NCBI GenBank assembly: GCA_964429655.1
Contig: CAYSCZ010000019.1
Location: 1 to 51,300, forward strand
Reading direction: 5' to 3'
DNA length: 51,300 nt
Source: CAYSCZ01 sp964429655
GTDB taxonomy: Bacteria > Bacteroidota > Bacteroidia > Cytophagales > Cyclobacteriaceae
The notes under the pieces are model-generated. The model worked only from the letters and a program-made list of their open reading frames with translations, was not told the origin of the DNA and ran no database searches. Below, in pieces: positions 8,706 through 18,094 of the stretch. Positions within the stretch are counted from its first letter, which is position 1, and every line of letters begins with the position of its first letter. Made by a program: the position numbers and the translations under genes.

Positions 8706-9908
8706 TTATCTATTCCAGGGTGCTGTAAGGTAGTCTTCTTTACGGGCACATATTTCCTGATTTTTAATGATGAGATGGGCCTTGTCAACCTGTCGACTTC
8801 GATAACCAAGTAAGTGAAAGATTTCCTTAGCAAAGAAACGTGCTATGTTAAGGTTCACATAAAGTGTGCCTTTATGGTGCTTATCCCGTCTTATTCCCGG
8901 CAGTATGGGCAATAACTTATCCAGACGCAACCGCCGCACTAATTTTGAAAAATACATAAAAAATTTTGAGGCCCTAACCACAATAAAAAAGCCATCATCA
9001 CCCTGTGATTGATACTTAGGCATGAAGATCCGGCCATTTATTGGAGATCTTACTTCAATGCCATTACTCAAAGCCAGCTTTTCACCCTTAAAAACTCGTT
9101 GAAAGTTGAAGTAGAACGCTTTCATCTTAAAATCTTCCTTCGGTTTTATTTGATGTCTGTGTCTGATTTCGTAGATGTGCAATGTATCTGCCGGAATGCT
9201 TTCTAATCGCTTATACCAATATTCGTAATCTTCTACTTGCCCCTCCTTCACACATCCTGTATTAACCATTACCATGTAAATAAAGGAAATGTGATTTTCG
9301 ATGGCTTCCGGATCATCGTGGGCGCCTGCTTCAAAACCTGCTGCATTGTATCCTAATTCATTAATATAACTTAATATCGCCCCATGAAGGAACTCTTCAA
9401 TACCATGAATAACAGGAATTGGAAACTTATCCGCAAACCGTCTATTAAATATGGTATCATTGATCAGCATGAAAGGTACAGTTAAACTTGAAGTTGTATG
9501 GAGGTCCAGAAAATAAAAAGGTGGGTGCTCGTTAGCGATGATTTCTTTTAACTTATCCAGCAGTTCTTTTTGCTCCAGCTGATCTTGATGAAGGTTATCG
9601 GTGCCATTCTCAATTAATCTTATTTTGTCCTTTGTCCACAATCGATTAAGATCCTGGTGGTGAAAGCGCTTGCTTTGTTCCAGTGCTGTCAGGTTACCAC
9701 TCAATGCATGAATGCTTCCTTTCATTGGCAATTTCTTTTTCTTCAGGTGCTCAATGACGGTGTTTAATGCAAAAACTCCAGAAGCTTCATTCCCGTGCAT
9801 GCCACCAATAAAAACCAGGGTGGGCCCCGTTTCTTCTCCCCGTACCTCACCAATGACCCTGCCTACTTCTAATTCATCTTCTATTAACTGATTATAAATC
9901 CTCCCCAT
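8706..9908 (-). CDS. Succinylglutamate desuccinylase/aspartoacylase-family zinc hydrolase
   Basis: A 400-aa protein of the M14-like AspA/AstE family. Zinc ligands are visible as His38 and Glu41 in GGMHGNEASG and the later His in YFLDLHTTSS. An Asn-Arg-type substrate motif lies in LNRLW. The family hydrolyses N-acyl amino acids or trims carboxy-terminal residues, releasing an amino acid from an amide. The first 250-300 residues hold the catalytic domain, followed by a beta-rich segment (IEVRSPINGRIFMPKYQSQG) as seen in AspA C-terminal domains. The remaining basic tail, about 80 residues, is longer than in minimal family members. No signal peptide. The substrate cannot be named. It lies upstream of no clear partner and is separated by about 60 bp from the glucan phosphorylase gene on the same strand. 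Confidence 0.82.
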   Translation of the reverse strand: MGRIYNQLIEDELEVGRVIGEVRGEETGPTLVFIGGMHGNEASGVFALNTVIEHLKKKKLPMKGSIHALSGNLTALEQSKRFHHQDLNRLWTKDKIRLIENGTDNLHQDQLEQKELLDKLKEIIANEHPPFYFLDLHTTSSLTVPFMLINDTIFNRRFADKFPIPVIHGIEEFLHGAILSYINELGYNAAGFEAGAHDDPEAIENHISFIYMVMVNTGCVKEGQVEDYEYWYKRLESIPADTLHIYEIRHRHQIKPKEDFKMKAFYFNFQRVFKGEKLALSNGIEVRSPINGRIFMPKYQSQGDDGFFIVVRASKFFMYFSKLVRRLRLDKLLPILPGIRRDKHHKGTLYVNLNIARFFAKEIFHLLGYRSRQVDKAHLIIKNQEICARKEDYLTAPWNR

Positions 9909-9972
9909 CTACGCTAAAAATTTGAGCTTAAACAAGCTTTGAAATTGAAAAAATAAAACCTAATAGTCAATC

Positions 9973-11592
9973 TTAATACAATAATTTATAATATTCATCC
10001 AACATCCTTCGAACAGCAAACCTTTCCTTCGTGCTAAGGATGCTTTGTTTCATCATTTCTACCCACTGCTCACGATTACCATAATAGGTAGGAATAACCT
10101 CGTTAAGCAAAGCTTCATACAAAGCTTTGATATCATGTTTGTCCTGTTTTTTAACACCTTTACTTTCAAAGCCATCGCCAAACTGCCAACCATTTACACC
10201 ATGCTCACAGGCTTCCGGCCACCAGCCATCCAAAATACTGACGTTTAATACCCCGTTCATAGAGGCTTTCATACCGGATGTGCCACTTGCCTCTTTAGGT
10301 CTTCTTGGATTGTTCAACCAAACGTCGGCACCTGAGGTCAACAAAGCACCCACCTCCATGTCATAGTTCTGCAAGAAAACCACAGACTCCGGATATTTTT
10401 CAGAAATGTCAACGATCCTCTTAATGATTGCTTTGCCGGTATCATCTAATGGATGGGCTCTTCCGGAGAATATTATTTGCAGCTTTTTATTTTTAAGCAG
10501 TGGTTCAATGGTCCTTGGCCTGGAAAATATCAGATCACTTCTTTTATAAGGTACTGCTCTTCTTGCAAATCCAAGGGTCAAGACCTCAGGATTGAGATTT
10601 ACACCATTATGGTCATAGACATAATTTATGAGCTTCTCTTTGTTTTTTAAATGAATGGACCATAGATCGCCTCCTTCTTCAGCTGCATGGATCATTCTCT
10701 CATCTACCCAGGTAGGAATGTGTATAGCATTGGTTATTCCAATTATTTCTGCACGATCCTTTACTTTCTCCCACATTTTATTTGCCGTTTCATTATGGAG
10801 TTGTGCAACAGCATTTGCTTTCTTTGATAATCTCAGTGCTGCCACCGTCATGTTGAATGGGCTACCCCCTAATTCCCTTAGTTTCGTCCGGGAAAATATT
10901 CCATTGTCTGCCCCCATATACATTAGCCGGTCGATAGTATGTGATTCATTACCCTGAACCACGGGTGTATGAGTGGTGAATGCAATCTCATTTTTTGTTT
11001 TATCTAAAGCCTTTCGGTAATCTAATCCATCATCTATTTTTTCTTTGATCAACTCAAAACCGGCAAATAAAGCATGACCCTCATTAAAATGATAGACATC
11101 TACATCTATACCCAATGCGCGTAGTGCTCTTACCCCTCCAATGCCAAGGATCATTTCCTGTGCCACACGTTCTTCAGCGAACCACCCATATAACTGGCCC
11201 GTTATCCAGGCATCATCATTACCTTTTACATCTGTATCCAGTAAATAAAGCGGGACATTTCCAAAGCAATCAACCTTCCATACTTTGCACTTTACCTTAC
11301 GCTTTCGAATAGTAACTTCAACTGTAACCGCTGTATCTTCCAGGAAATCATATTTATAATTATGATAAGCATCATAAGGGTTTCCTTCTTCATCAAGCAT
11401 CTGGTCGGTGTATCCCTGTTTCCACAGTAATCCGATACCCACAATGGGAAATCCGTGATCTTTCGCTCCTTTCAGATAATCTCCTGCTAGAATGCCAAGA
11501 CCGCCAGCGTATAATTTAAATGAGCTTTCTAAAGCATATTCCATACAGAAATATGCCACCTTGGGTAATGCTTTATTATTCATGAGAATCAT
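9973..11592 (-). CDS. glgP: Short-form alpha-glucan (glycogen/starch) phosphorylase
   Basis: A GT35-type phosphorylase that would release glucose 1-phosphate from alpha-1,4-glucans with PLP as cofactor. The PLP-lysine motif EASGTSGMKASMNG is present (Lys442 from this start), as are YFCMEYALES and YAGGLGILAGD at the N-terminus and NPRRPKEASG before the Lys. At 539 aa it is shorter than the 700-850 aa of classical GlgP and belongs to the compact type that lacks the long N-terminal regulatory extension. ATG 11583 (MNNKALP) is an equally good start. It probably works with the GH15 enzyme at 19-21 kb in storage-glucan turnover, although the two are not adjacent. It is divergent from the ion-channel gene. 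Confidence 0.9.
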   Translation of the reverse strand: MILMNNKALPKVAYFCMEYALESSFKLYAGGLGILAGDYLKGAKDHGFPIVGIGLLWKQGYTDQMLDEEGNPYDAYHNYKYDFLEDTAVTVEVTIRKRKVKCKVWKVDCFGNVPLYLLDTDVKGNDDAWITGQLYGWFAEERVAQEMILGIGGVRALRALGIDVDVYHFNEGHALFAGFELIKEKIDDGLDYRKALDKTKNEIAFTTHTPVVQGNESHTIDRLMYMGADNGIFSRTKLRELGGSPFNMTVAALRLSKKANAVAQLHNETANKMWEKVKDRAEIIGITNAIHIPTWVDERMIHAAEEGGDLWSIHLKNKEKLINYVYDHNGVNLNPEVLTLGFARRAVPYKRSDLIFSRPRTIEPLLKNKKLQIIFSGRAHPLDDTGKAIIKRIVDISEKYPESVVFLQNYDMEVGALLTSGADVWLNNPRRPKEASGTSGMKASMNGVLNVSILDGWWPEACEHGVNGWQFGDGFESKGVKKQDKHDIKALYEALLNEVIPTYYGNREQWVEMMKQSILSTKERFAVRRMLDEYYKLLY

Positions 11593-11720
11593 ATTTGTTT
11601 TATAAAGAAAGATTAATCCATCAACATTTAAAAAGCAAAATCATTAAATGTTTTTCGTGGATTGGTATGATATTTTATTTCATTCATTTAAATATTAATT
11701 TGTTCCTCAAATCCATTTTC

Positions 11721-12794
11721 ATGAGAAATTTAGCGATTATCTTTTTATGTATGAGCCATTTCTGTGTTAACTCACAATCACAGGATACCCTAAAAATAGG
11801 TTATTATAATTCGCCTCCCTTTGTGATTGAAAAAGATAATGGGAAATTAAATGGCATCAGCCACTGGTTATGGGAAGAAATCATGAAAGACTTAAACATG
11901 CCTTACCAGCTTATTGAGATGCCGCTGGATGATATGATAGAGGCAATAAATAATAAAGATATCGATTTAGGCCTGAACCCACTTACAATTACGAGCCAAA
12001 GAAGCAGGACCATGGATTTTACGCACCCTTACTTTGTTTCTAATTCCACCACATTAATCCGGGAAACCTCCGCCATCACCAAGGGATTGCAGTTTATAGG
12101 TTCATTCTTTTCCCTGAACTTCTTCAGAGCGGTATTTGCACTATTTTTGGTAATCCTGATTTTTGGACTGTTGGTTTGGGTTTTTGAACGAAAGCATAAT
12201 AAAGATGAGTTTGATCCCAGCTTAAAAGGGATATGGAGTGGCATTTGGTGGTCGGCGGTTACCATGACAACCGTGGGATACGGAGACAAATCACCGCGCA
12301 GCAGTGCCGGTAGAATTATTGCATTAATCTGGATGTTTGCTGCTATAATCATCATTTCGGGTTTTACGGCAGGCATCGCATCCTCGCTTACGGTAAACCA
12401 ATTAAGCTGGAATCAAAACAATGTTATGGATTTCAAAGAAAAAGAAATAGGTACTATCTCCTCCTCTGCCACGTTGAACTGGCTGGAAAAGAAGTTTTTC
12501 AAAGAAATAAAATCCTACTCCTCGGTGACAGAAGCAGTAAATGCATTAAAGAACAAACAAATAGAGGCTTTTATGTATGATGAACCCATCATGGAATATT
12601 TGATCAATCAAGAAGAAAATTTTAAGGGTTTAGAGAAGTTACCTATCCGTTTCAATTTACAACTTTACTCATTTGGGATGAGTGAAAATCTGTCAGAAAA
12701 CATCCAGGAAGAAATTTCCAACCGTCTGGTGGAAATCACAGAATCTACCGATTGGGAAACACTGTTAAATGAGTACGATTTATCGAAAATTTAA
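11721..12794 (+). CDS. GluR0-like ligand-gated potassium channel
   Basis: A 357-aa protein built as signal peptide, first half of a periplasmic solute-binding domain, membrane helix, pore loop, membrane helix, then second half of the binding domain. The signal peptide is MRNLAIIFLCMSHFCVNSQS. The binding domain opens with TLKIGYYNSPPFV and includes DLGLNPLTIT. The pore has the potassium selectivity filter TVGYGD at residues 184-189, between helices around residues 145-165 and 200-220. This is the architecture of prokaryotic ionotropic glutamate receptors. Start 11721 is chosen because the signal peptide begins there; the frame stays open upstream to 11595, but that part is not family-like. 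The ligand is probably an amino acid, and it sits in the inner membrane. Its stop is 3 bp from the end of the convergent kelch gene. Confidence 0.9.
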   Translation: MRNLAIIFLCMSHFCVNSQSQDTLKIGYYNSPPFVIEKDNGKLNGISHWLWEEIMKDLNMPYQLIEMPLDDMIEAINNKDIDLGLNPLTITSQRSRTMDFTHPYFVSNSTTLIRETSAITKGLQFIGSFFSLNFFRAVFALFLVILIFGLLVWVFERKHNKDEFDPSLKGIWSGIWWSAVTMTTVGYGDKSPRSSAGRIIALIWMFAAIIIISGFTAGIASSLTVNQLSWNQNNVMDFKEKEIGTISSSATLNWLEKKFFKEIKSYSSVTEAVNALKNKQIEAFMYDEPIMEYLINQEENFKGLEKLPIRFNLQLYSFGMSENLSENIQEEISNRLVEITESTDWETLLNEYDLSKI

Positions 12795-12797
12795 ACG

Positions 12798-13850
12798 CTA
12801 GTCAATTATATCCCATTCAAATTTATTAAAATCAAAAGCCCAGGTATCATCCAACATCAGATTGCCAAAATCAATCCAACCTCCAAACATATAACCCATG
12901 GCAGCATCCGGATCATATGCTACCGATGCTCTCCATCTTTCTGGCGGTAAGTCGCCTGCCTGCTTATCCCATGACATCTGCTCCAAATCTAAAAGGTAGG
13001 CATCATTAACCAGGCCTCCGGAAACGGTGCTATTGCTCCCTAAAGCAATATATAATTGATTCACATTGGCATCCCAGAAATAGATGGGATCCTCTCTGCC
13101 AAGGGGTTTCTCACCAGTCATTTCCACTAAATTCCAATCCATTTTATTTAGATCAAACTTCCACAAGTCATTAGGATAAATATCTACATTCTTCCCGCCC
13201 CATAAATAAACTGCATGATGTGTTTCTGAATAAAAGCTTATAGCGCCTGAAAGCTTACCTGGCTGGTCAATTGTTTCAATCTTATCCCAATTAGAAGTTT
13301 CGATATCAAATAGATAAGTATCCTCAAAAAAATCACCGGAAGCAACGCCGCCACCTGCAATTCCGCCGTAAACAAAAACCTGGTTTTCCTGCTCTACAAA
13401 AGTTGATGTATGCAAACATCTCGGTTCGGGCAATTCTCCTGATGTTGACAGTTCCGTCCAGATATCCGCTTCTTTATCAAAAATCCAACTGTCGTTGAAA
13501 CGCTGCGAAAATGTAAAACCTCCAAACAAAAAAATGATGCTGTTTGATTGATTTGTAACCAGGGTGTGGTGGCATCTGTTTGATGGCCTATTAGAGCTTT
13601 CCATTGTTACATCATCCCATTCATTTTCTGCCGTAGCATATTTCCAGGTATCACCGGTTATGGGGTTCATTCCACCGAAAAACAGCATAGACTCTTGCTC
13701 TTTAATCCACACAGAAGGTGCTCCACCTCTGGCGGATGGCGTCATTTGATTCCTCTGTGGTAATGTACCATCAATGATTTCTTCCTCAGGGTTGGAACAA
13801 CCTGAAAGTAAAGGAATCAATACAATCACTATAAAGAAAATTTTTCCCAT
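12798..13850 (-). CDS. Kelch-repeat lipoprotein
   Basis: A 350-aa predicted lipoprotein. The signal MGKIFFIVIVLIPLLSGC ends in a lipobox (L-S-G-C), so Cys18 should be lipidated. The mature part has five to six kelch-type repeats of about 50 residues, each with paired glycines and spaced aromatics, for example FFGGMNPITGDTWKY, FLFGGFTFSQRFNDSW, VYGGIAGGG, LWGGKNVDIYPNDLWKF and YMFGGWIDFGNLMLDDTW. These should form a beta-propeller on the outer or inner membrane surface facing the periplasm or outside. No catalytic motif is visible, so the likely role is binding. It is a lone gene, convergent with the channel gene. Confidence 0.85.
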   Translation of the reverse strand: MGKIFFIVIVLIPLLSGCSNPEEEIIDGTLPQRNQMTPSARGGAPSVWIKEQESMLFFGGMNPITGDTWKYATAENEWDDVTMESSNRPSNRCHHTLVTNQSNSIIFLFGGFTFSQRFNDSWIFDKEADIWTELSTSGELPEPRCLHTSTFVEQENQVFVYGGIAGGGVASGDFFEDTYLFDIETSNWDKIETIDQPGKLSGAISFYSETHHAVYLWGGKNVDIYPNDLWKFDLNKMDWNLVEMTGEKPLGREDPIYFWDANVNQLYIALGSNSTVSGGLVNDAYLLDLEQMSWDKQAGDLPPERWRASVAYDPDAAMGYMFGGWIDFGNLMLDDTWAFDFNKFEWDIID

Positions 13851-13959
13851 TTTTGTATAGTTTAAATCGGAAACAACCTTTTATAATACCGCAGTTCATT
13901 CCATAGTTTGAATTGTCATATAGTTGACTAATCCAATGGAAAGTTTAATACTTTATCGT

Positions 13960-15291
13960 TTATCTATATTTCTCTTGTGGGTTATTGGCCCAAAAAGAAC
14001 CAATCAACAATAGGAAGAATAAAAGAAAATTCAGCCAGGATGCCGATTCATAAGACCCAAACTGACTAAGTGAAAAACTAAACATAATAGGCCCTAGCGC
14101 ACTGCCCAGAACGATCATCATCACCGATTGCCCTGTAATCGATCCTAAATGATTGGTACCAAAATACCGGGGCCAGGTCACGGAATTTAAAACACTAAAC
14201 ATACCTGCCAGTATCCCTGTCCCAATGTAAAGGAGGTGATACGCCCACATGCCTGATTGGAGAAATATAAGGCTCACGGCGGACAGACAAGCACCAATCC
14301 CTTTGATGTAAAGCAGATACTTCAACTTAATATGATCACTCAATGCACTAAACCCCAGGGTTACAACCACTGCCACCACAGCCATAGGTTGGAATATGCT
14401 TAGCGCCAAATCCTTCGATAAATTCACCTCCTCAAAAATAGAGACTACATGAAAAGTGATACCTGTAACATAAAGGCCTTGCATGGCAAGAAATAATGCA
14501 AAAACCCAAAAAGAATAATTCTTAATGGCTTCATTAATGGTAAAATGCTTGGCAACAGGAAAATAGTTTTTTTTATCTTTTTTTGAAGTCACGCCACCAT
14601 CTGGTTCTAGTCCACTATCCCTTGGATTATTTCTAAAAAATATCAAAACAATGATTGGAAAAGCCAGGCCCACAACAATTGCCAAAACAATCCATGCACC
14701 TCGCCAACCATGATTATCTATGATCCGGGATATTAAATATGGCGCAAATGCAAATCCCAACGAAATAAAAACATTGCTAAAACCGGTCGCAAAGCCTCTC
14801 CTTTTCTCAAACCACATCATCATCATATTGCGGGATACCATTGTAAGGACGCCCTGACCAAAAAAGCGAAGCAGAAAAAACCCAAAAAAAATCATGACCA
14901 TAGTTACCCACCAGGAATCAATTATTAACCGGATAGCATTCGATATACGGTCTACCTGACTTAAATAGACCAATACCACGCCCAACAATAACGTCGACAA
15001 GAAAGCTAATGGCCGAACACCTATTTTATCGTATATGCGCCCTACAAGTGGTAAAAGTAATGAACTGGATATGGTGCCAAACATATACGCCAGGCTCAAA
15101 CTATCTCTACTGATATTCAATGCCTCCAATAAATATTCCGTGAAAGCGGAAACACCCATGGTCTGTCCCGGAATACTCATCAACACGCCTAGCGTTCCAC
15201 AGCCCAGGATCATCCAACCATAAAAGAAAGGCCATCTGCCCGGATTAAAAGGCCAACTGCTGTTGGTGTCGGTGATTAATTTATTGAACAT
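13960..15291 (-). CDS. MFS transporter (oxalate/formate antiporter-like)
   Basis: A 443-aa integral membrane protein with about 12 hydrophobic segments. The major facilitator loop motif between helices 2 and 3 is visible as GRIYDKIGVRP, and a second half repeat follows the cytoplasmic loop GGVTSKKDKKNYF. The long soluble N-terminus ends in FFYGWMILGCGTLG, typical of the OFA (oxalate:formate antiporter) and monocarboxylate-like branch. Further motifs are WFEKRRGFATGFSN and WRGAWI. Substrate is probably an organic anion, but sequence does not settle it. It is a single gene between the kelch lipoprotein and the secreted unknown, all three on the minus strand with gaps of 58-110 bp. Confidence 0.88.
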   Translation of the reverse strand: MFNKLITDTNSSWPFNPGRWPFFYGWMILGCGTLGVLMSIPGQTMGVSAFTEYLLEALNISRDSLSLAYMFGTISSSLLLPLVGRIYDKIGVRPLAFLSTLLLGVVLVYLSQVDRISNAIRLIIDSWWVTMVMIFFGFFLLRFFGQGVLTMVSRNMMMMWFEKRRGFATGFSNVFISLGFAFAPYLISRIIDNHGWRGAWIVLAIVVGLAFPIIVLIFFRNNPRDSGLEPDGGVTSKKDKKNYFPVAKHFTINEAIKNYSFWVFALFLAMQGLYVTGITFHVVSIFEEVNLSKDLALSIFQPMAVVAVVVTLGFSALSDHIKLKYLLYIKGIGACLSAVSLIFLQSGMWAYHLLYIGTGILAGMFSVLNSVTWPRYFGTNHLGSITGQSVMMIVLGSALGPIMFSFSLSQFGSYESASWLNFLLFFLLLIGSFWANNPQEKYR

Positions 15292-15349
15292 AAGCTGCGA
15301 AATTAGCTTTAGTGTTCAATAATGATCTACCAAAACGATTAAATTATCG

Positions 15350-16423
15350 TTATTGACTGGCTAAATATCTCTGTTTATAATAATTACTAAAACTTATAAC
15401 GTCCGAAGCGAATTTTTCGCCTTCCTTAGTATCAAGGGTTTCTTTTAAAAGTTGATCAGCCCCCTCAAAATCATTCTTCCATAGCAAAGCAATGGCTTTA
15501 TTTATCTTCAACATAGGCGCGATCTTTTCATTAATTCTTGCTCTTTTTTCATTGGGCTGCGCCTCAGATAGCGCACTATCCCAAATTTCGATGGCTGCAG
15601 TCAGTTTACTATCAGCTTCTTCCCCATCAGAGATCATAGTAAAAGCTTCCTGCATCAAAACCACAGCCTGGTCCAGGTCGCTATAATCCTGCTTTCTATC
15701 TTTACCGCTGGCAATTATAAACCGCCGGGTATACCTTGGGTACGCATAGTCTGAAAATAAAACATTTCTGGACTTCATCAAACAATCCCTGGTAATGTCA
15801 TTTTGATATCCGTTTAAGAATTGTGTTTGAAATTCATTTTCCAGCGCTGCCGGACTAAAACTATGATCACCAACACCATTATTTGGATTTCCAACAATAA
15901 TTGTCTGCTCTTCATTTGGATCAAAATATATTTTCTCATAAATCGTATTTCCGTCTTTATTCGAAAAGGTGAAAGCAGCACCGTACGTGTAGGTCACTTT
16001 ATAATTGTAGCAAGTGCGATCAACAGGTTCTTTATTTTCAAAAAACCTTCGCACCTCCGTGAATGATTCTTTATTCAATACATTGATGGCGTTGAATTTC
16101 ATGGTCACCAGTAAATCAGGATCGGCTTCATTGACATCATATCCTGGTAGATAAAGAAAATCTTTTTCACATTTTTCAACAGAACCATAATTGCTACCTA
16201 ACCCTGTTTCAATATACGCTAAGGGTTTATTGAGGTGTATGTATTTAAAATCAATATTACCCGGATCAATTGAAGCCTTAAACGATTTATAATTTTGATC
16301 CAGTGGCTTTAAGGGTAATTGGGTGTAGGTCACGTCAAGCTTTTCCTTGGTATATTTTTGGGCAAGCGAAAAATGAGTGAAGAAGTAAATAGATAAAAAA
16401 AAATACAATATTTTGTGTAACAT
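15350..16423 (-). CDS. Secreted protein of unknown function
   Basis: ATG 16423 gives a 357-aa protein with a clear signal peptide (MLHKILYFFLSIYFFTHFSLAQ). The frame is open to an ATG at 16468, but that would put 15 extra residues before the signal. The mature region begins KYTKEKLDVTYTQLPLKPL and contains conserved-looking aromatic and glycine positions (IETGLGSNYGSVEKCEKDF, YTYGAAFTF). It has a helical C-terminal third (residues about 250-357) with alanine-rich, TPR-like helices (AVVLMQEAFTMI, INKAIALLWKNDFEGADQLL). I do not recognise a named domain; it resembles hypothetical proteins common in Cytophagales. It is probably periplasmic and may bind a partner through the helical part. Confidence 0.8.
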   Translation of the reverse strand: MLHKILYFFLSIYFFTHFSLAQKYTKEKLDVTYTQLPLKPLDQNYKSFKASIDPGNIDFKYIHLNKPLAYIETGLGSNYGSVEKCEKDFLYLPGYDVNEADPDLLVTMKFNAINVLNKESFTEVRRFFENKEPVDRTCYNYKVTYTYGAAFTFSNKDGNTIYEKIYFDPNEEQTIIVGNPNNGVGDHSFSPAALENEFQTQFLNGYQNDITRDCLMKSRNVLFSDYAYPRYTRRFIIASGKDRKQDYSDLDQAVVLMQEAFTMISDGEEADSKLTAAIEIWDSALSEAQPNEKRARINEKIAPMLKINKAIALLWKNDFEGADQLLKETLDTKEGEKFASDVISFSNYYKQRYLASQ

Positions 16424-16586
16424 GACTAAAAAATTTTGTTGATTAAATTTAAAAAAACCGATCATCAAAAGGCCTGATTTTGTTGAGAATTTCTTAGTTT
16501 ATTAAGGCAATTACAGGACTTATTATTTTCTGAATTTTTGTTGGATTAGTTTTTAATCGCTCAAATAAATACCTAACTTCTGTTGA

Positions 16587-18017
16587 ATGAGAATTATTTC
16601 TACAATCCTGCTGATAGCCATTATATGTGCATGTAATAAAACCAAAGAGTCGCCGTCCAATCAAGCCATGAATACCGTGGAGGCTCAATATTCAGAGCCT
16701 AAATTTAAGGCAACTTTTTCCCGGGAGAACCTATCAACGCTAATGTTTCCGCTGGATTTCCCGGTATCGGAAATGGAAACAATGGTCAATGATGTGATGC
16801 CGAAAGTCCTGGTTAATGATGTAATTAAACTTAATGAAAAAGGAGACCAACTCAATCTGAAAATTGAGCCATTAGGAAATATAATGCTGGCTTCCTATGG
16901 TAACAACCTGGATGCTTCGCTTCCCATGAGGATCAGAGCTAAAATCAAAAAGAAAATCCTGGGCCTTAAGCTCAAAACTAAAAAGCCGGTGGACTTCTCA
17001 ATTCGACTCGACGTCAATACCAGGCTATCGATTAATGAGGATTGGTCCTTAAATGCGAATTGTACCATACAAAAGATAAGATGGATAACGGAGCCTTCAA
17101 AAAAGGTCCTTGGCGTCAAAATAAACCTTAAAAACATTATCGAAAAACAACTCGAGAAAAATAGCGATGTGGTGGAAACGGCTATTTGTAAAGGAATTGC
17201 AAAAGCAGTGCCATTAAGCCAGGAAATGGAAAAGGTTTGGGACTTAATGAGCAGACCTCACAGGGTAGCCAAAAAACCGGTTAAGCTGTGGCTGAATTGC
17301 CAGCCCCGGATTATAAATGCATCAGTAAATTGGAACACCAAAGACACACTAAGAATCAATATGCTGGTGAAAGGGCAGGTGGAAATATCCCCTGAAGAAC
17401 CGCTTGTTACTGATAAAGTATCACTGCCAATCAATAAGCACAACACCGTAGTTAAGGATGGAAACCTTAACTTAAAGGTATTGCTTACCATGCCCTATCA
17501 CCTTTTGGACAAGGTGGCCGATAATCTCTTGGTTGAAAAAGAGCTCAGTTACGGTGAGTTGTATCTTAACATTAATGATGTTCAATCGCAGCGCTATGAG
17601 GATCAGTTAGGTATTTTGCTCAACACTTCCGGCACGGTATCTTCTTCTATTCTGGTCCATGGCCGGCCATCACTGGATGACGCCAAAGTCTTACACATAA
17701 AAGACATAGGGTATTCCATCGAGAGTGAGAACACTATGGTAAACGTGATGGACTGGTTAACCAACGCATCTTTTTCAGATTATGTCAATGAGCATGCGCG
17801 AATATCCCTGGCCCATATCCTGGATTCCCTGGATAGCAAAATCTTAAAAGCCCTGGACGAGGGAAGAGCCGGTAAAAAAATTGGTTTAGATATTCATTTT
17901 AATCAAATAGAATCAGATGATTTATTATTTGAGGAAAACCAATTCCAGTGGTTTTTTAATGTGAAAGGTAACGCTCATATGTATTTAAAAGCGGGTATCG
18001 TCAATAAGAAAAGCTAG
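16587..18017 (+). CDS. DUF4403 family lipoprotein
   Basis: A 476-aa protein with a short lipoprotein signal (MRIISTILLIAIICAC); Cys16 after I-C-A is the likely lipidation site. The body fits DUF4403: paired beta-rich halves, with the segment around LDFPVSEMETMVNDVMPKVL at about residue 56 and LDVNTRLSINEDWSLNANC at about residue 140. WxxLxxPxxV-like sequence (VWDLMSRPHRVAKKPVKLW) lies at about residue 220. DUF4403 proteins resemble tubular lipid-binding (BPI/TULIP-like) folds in some models, but function is not known. It is probably attached to the outer membrane facing the periplasm. It is transcribed ahead of the DUF885 remnant, 77 bp away. Confidence 0.88.
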   Translation: MRIISTILLIAIICACNKTKESPSNQAMNTVEAQYSEPKFKATFSRENLSTLMFPLDFPVSEMETMVNDVMPKVLVNDVIKLNEKGDQLNLKIEPLGNIMLASYGNNLDASLPMRIRAKIKKKILGLKLKTKKPVDFSIRLDVNTRLSINEDWSLNANCTIQKIRWITEPSKKVLGVKINLKNIIEKQLEKNSDVVETAICKGIAKAVPLSQEMEKVWDLMSRPHRVAKKPVKLWLNCQPRIINASVNWNTKDTLRINMLVKGQVEISPEEPLVTDKVSLPINKHNTVVKDGNLNLKVLLTMPYHLLDKVADNLLVEKELSYGELYLNINDVQSQRYEDQLGILLNTSGTVSSSILVHGRPSLDDAKVLHIKDIGYSIESENTMVNVMDWLTNASFSDYVNEHARISLAHILDSLDSKILKALDEGRAGKKIGLDIHFNQIESDDLLFEENQFQWFFNVKGNAHMYLKAGIVNKKS

Positions 18018-18094
18018 CTTTATCGATAATATCTCTTCGATTATTAGCAAATACTAAATTTCACTTATTTTAGAATCTTATTAAGATTATATCC

